In this document: positions 62,603 to 64,000 of the stretch, one piece after another
How the letters are laid out: each line of letters opens with the position of its first letter
Numbering within the stretch: position 1 is the first letter of the stretch
Source: Saprospiraceae bacterium
GTDB lineage: Bacteria; Bacteroidota; Bacteroidia; Chitinophagales; Saprospiraceae
Length of the DNA: 64,000 bases
Direction: 5' to 3'
Assembly (NCBI GenBank): GCA_021604865.1
Contig: BQJU01000022.1
Span: 1 to 64,000, forward strand
Made by a program: the position numbers and the translations under genes
Notes under the pieces: generated by a model
What the model was told of the DNA's origin: nothing
The model's database searches: none
What the model saw: the letters and a program-made list of their open reading frames with translations, nothing else

Positions 62603-64000
62603 ATGAAACAATATTTTAATCTTTTTGACTTATCACAAAAAGTCGACTATAAAATTGAAATTCTATCGGGCCTAACAGTTGCGTTGGCCCTTATCCCTGA
62701 GGCGGTTGCCTTTTCGTTAATTGCTGGACTTTCGCCTTTGACAGGTCTATATGCTGCCTTTTCCATGGGGTTAATCACCTCCATTTTTGGCGGCCGACCT
62801 GGCATGATTTCTGGAGCTACGGGTGCAGTGGCTGTAGTCATTGTCGCTTTGGCAAAATCTCATGGGGTGGAATACGTATTTGCGGCAGTGATACTAGCGG
62901 GTTTGATCCAGACGCTTTTTGGCGTATTTCGGTTGGGTAAATTCATTCGCCTGGTTCCGCATCCTGTGATGTTTGGCTTTGTTAACGGACTGGCTATTGT
63001 GATCTTTATGTCCCAACTGGACCAGTTTAAGGTGGCAGATGCCAGTGGAATTCTACATTGGTTGAGTGGTATCCCTTTAATGGTGATGCTTGGTTTAGTA
63101 TTGTTAACCATGCTCATTATTTGGGGTCTGCCCAAGATTACCAAAGCAATACCTTCTTCCCTGGCAGCTATTTTGGTAGTATCTGCCATTGCCATTGGAT
63201 TTGGCATCGATACCAAAACGGTCGGAGATACCGCCTCTATTCAAGGCGGGTTCCCACCATTCCACATTCCTGATATTCCTTTTAATCTGGAAACCTTACA
63301 AATCATTTTCCCCTACGCTTTGATTGTAGCTGGGGTTGGGTTAATTGAGAGTTTGTTGACCCTGACTTTGATTGATGAAATCACGGAAACCAGGGGAAGG
63401 GGCAATAAAGAAGCCGTTGCGCAAGGTGTCGCCAATTTTGTGACTGGCTTATTCTCCGGAATGGGTGGCTGTGCGATGATCGGTCAGAGTTTGATCAACA
63501 TTTCTTCAGGGGCCCGAGCAAGATTGTCGGGTATTGTGGCATCAGTGATGTTATTGGTTTTTATCATTTTTGGCGCCAGCCTGATTGAGCAATTGCCAAT
63601 GGCTGCTTTGACGGGATTGATGATTATGGTGGCCATTGGTACCTTTGAATGGGCGAGCCTGAGGACATTTAACAAAATGCCTAAGTCGGATATATTTGTG
63701 ATGGTTTTGGTAACGCTGGTAACCGTTTTCCTCCACAATTTAGCATTGGCTGTCATCATTGGTGTTATCATCTCCGCTCTGGTATTCGCCTGGGAAAACG
63801 CCAAACGTATTCGTGCCAGAAAGCGGATAGATGAAAATGGGGTGAAATACTATGAGATTTATGGCCCATTATTTTTTGGATCAATCGGTGTGTTCAACGA
63901 AAAATTCGACGTATTAAATGATCCAGATGAGGTCGTTATCGACTTTTCAGAAAGTAAGATTGTAGATATGTCGGGCATTGAAGCTGTGAATAAAATCACG
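62603..64000 (+). CDS. SulP-family anion transporter (C-terminus outside window)
   Basis: Frame open from the ATG at 62603 to the window end, 466 residues; the C-terminus is missing. It is an SLC26/SulP inorganic anion transporter with 12-14 helices. The start region [27 protein letters not shown] and the [16 protein letters not shown] motif are characteristic. The last visible residues begin the STAS domain ([23 protein letters not shown]). Substrates of the family include sulfate, bicarbonate and chloride; the one used here is unknown. The upstream leader may be regulated. Confidence 0.92.
   Translation, partial: MKQYFNLFDLSQKVDYKIEILSGLTVALALIPEAVAFSLIAGLSPLTGLYAAFSMGLITSIFGGRPGMISGATGAVAVVIVALAKSHGVEYVFAAVILAGLIQTLFGVFRLGKFIRLVPHPVMFGFVNGLAIVIFMSQLDQFKVADASGILHWLSGIPLMVMLGLVLLTMLIIWGLPKITKAIPSSLAAILVVSAIAIGFGIDTKTVGDTASIQGGFPPFHIPDIPFNLETLQIIFPYALIVAGVGLIESLLTLTLIDEITETRGRGNKEAVAQGVANFVTGLFSGMGGCAMIGQSLINISSGARARLSGIVASVMLLVFIIFGASLIEQLPMAALTGLMIMVAIGTFEWASLRTFNKMPKSDIFVMVLVTLVTVFLHNLALAVIIGVIISALVFAWENAKRIRARKRIDENGVKYYEIYGPLFFGSIGVFNEKFDVLNDPDEVVIDFSESKIVDMSGIEAVNKIT

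Overview
The window looks like chromosomal DNA of a Bacteroidota bacterium, most likely in or near the Saprospiria (Lewinella/Haliscomenobacter-like); this is inferred from gene content. The signs are secreted proteins with type IX secretion (T9SS) tails of both the PNP type and the gliding-motility/CHU_C type, a fused SecDF, a WG-repeat protein, choice-of-anchor L and PVC-type haem proteins, many TAnnTTTG promoter boxes, and a tmRNA tag ending in AMAA. Genes are mostly short operons on both strands.

Layout. 1-8.4 kb: a large secreted multidomain protein cut by the left edge, a lipoprotein cytochrome c, a DASH cryptochrome, and a large haem-binding dehydrogenase-like lipoprotein. 8.4-15 kb: purK, a small secreted protein, dihydroorotase, a 1,110-residue WG-repeat protein and a small DNA-binding protein. 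15-31 kb: a TPR plus outer-membrane barrel operon, an ABC ATPase/DUF389/nicotinamidase operon, a Na+/solute symporter preceded by a structured ORF-free RNA region with its own terminator, secDF, and a two-component system divergent from a Cys-rich secreted peptide. 31-34 kb: purC, a SET-domain protein and a lysine-type NAD(P) dehydrogenase.

34.06-34.77 kb is the most remarkable locus: ssrA (tmRNA) is interrupted in its T arm by a 334-nt group I intron. Exon ends, P1, P3-P9 and the terminal G can all be read, and excision restores the T stem and the acceptor stem with its G3-U70 pair. Downstream lie two decayed minus-strand gene fragments, one an imperfect copy of the 3' end of the kinase gene at 38.3 kb, then a subtilase without a signal peptide and a T9SS-tailed protein.

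38-50 kb: a sugar-kinase-like and SDR gene pair divergent from an AraC regulator, a Crp/Fnr-like protein, DinB, a remnant of a TIR-like/nucleotide-binding protein, alpha-glucan phosphorylase, GH29 fucosidase, a 43-codon peptide ORF with a leader-like sequence, a structured intergenic region, a Ycf48-like T9SS protein, an RsmB-type methyltransferase and a universal stress protein. 50-58.5 kb: purine nucleoside phosphorylase, a CBS protein, a TSUP permease with a repeat protein, and a methionine region (metZ, osmC and, divergently, a SAM-I riboswitch driving metY-metX), then a 1-Cys peroxiredoxin. 58.6-64 kb: a CHU_C-tailed protein, a 2-hydroxyacid dehydrogenase, an orphan contractile-tail tube gene behind a collapsed sheath pseudogene, and a SulP transporter cut by the right edge.
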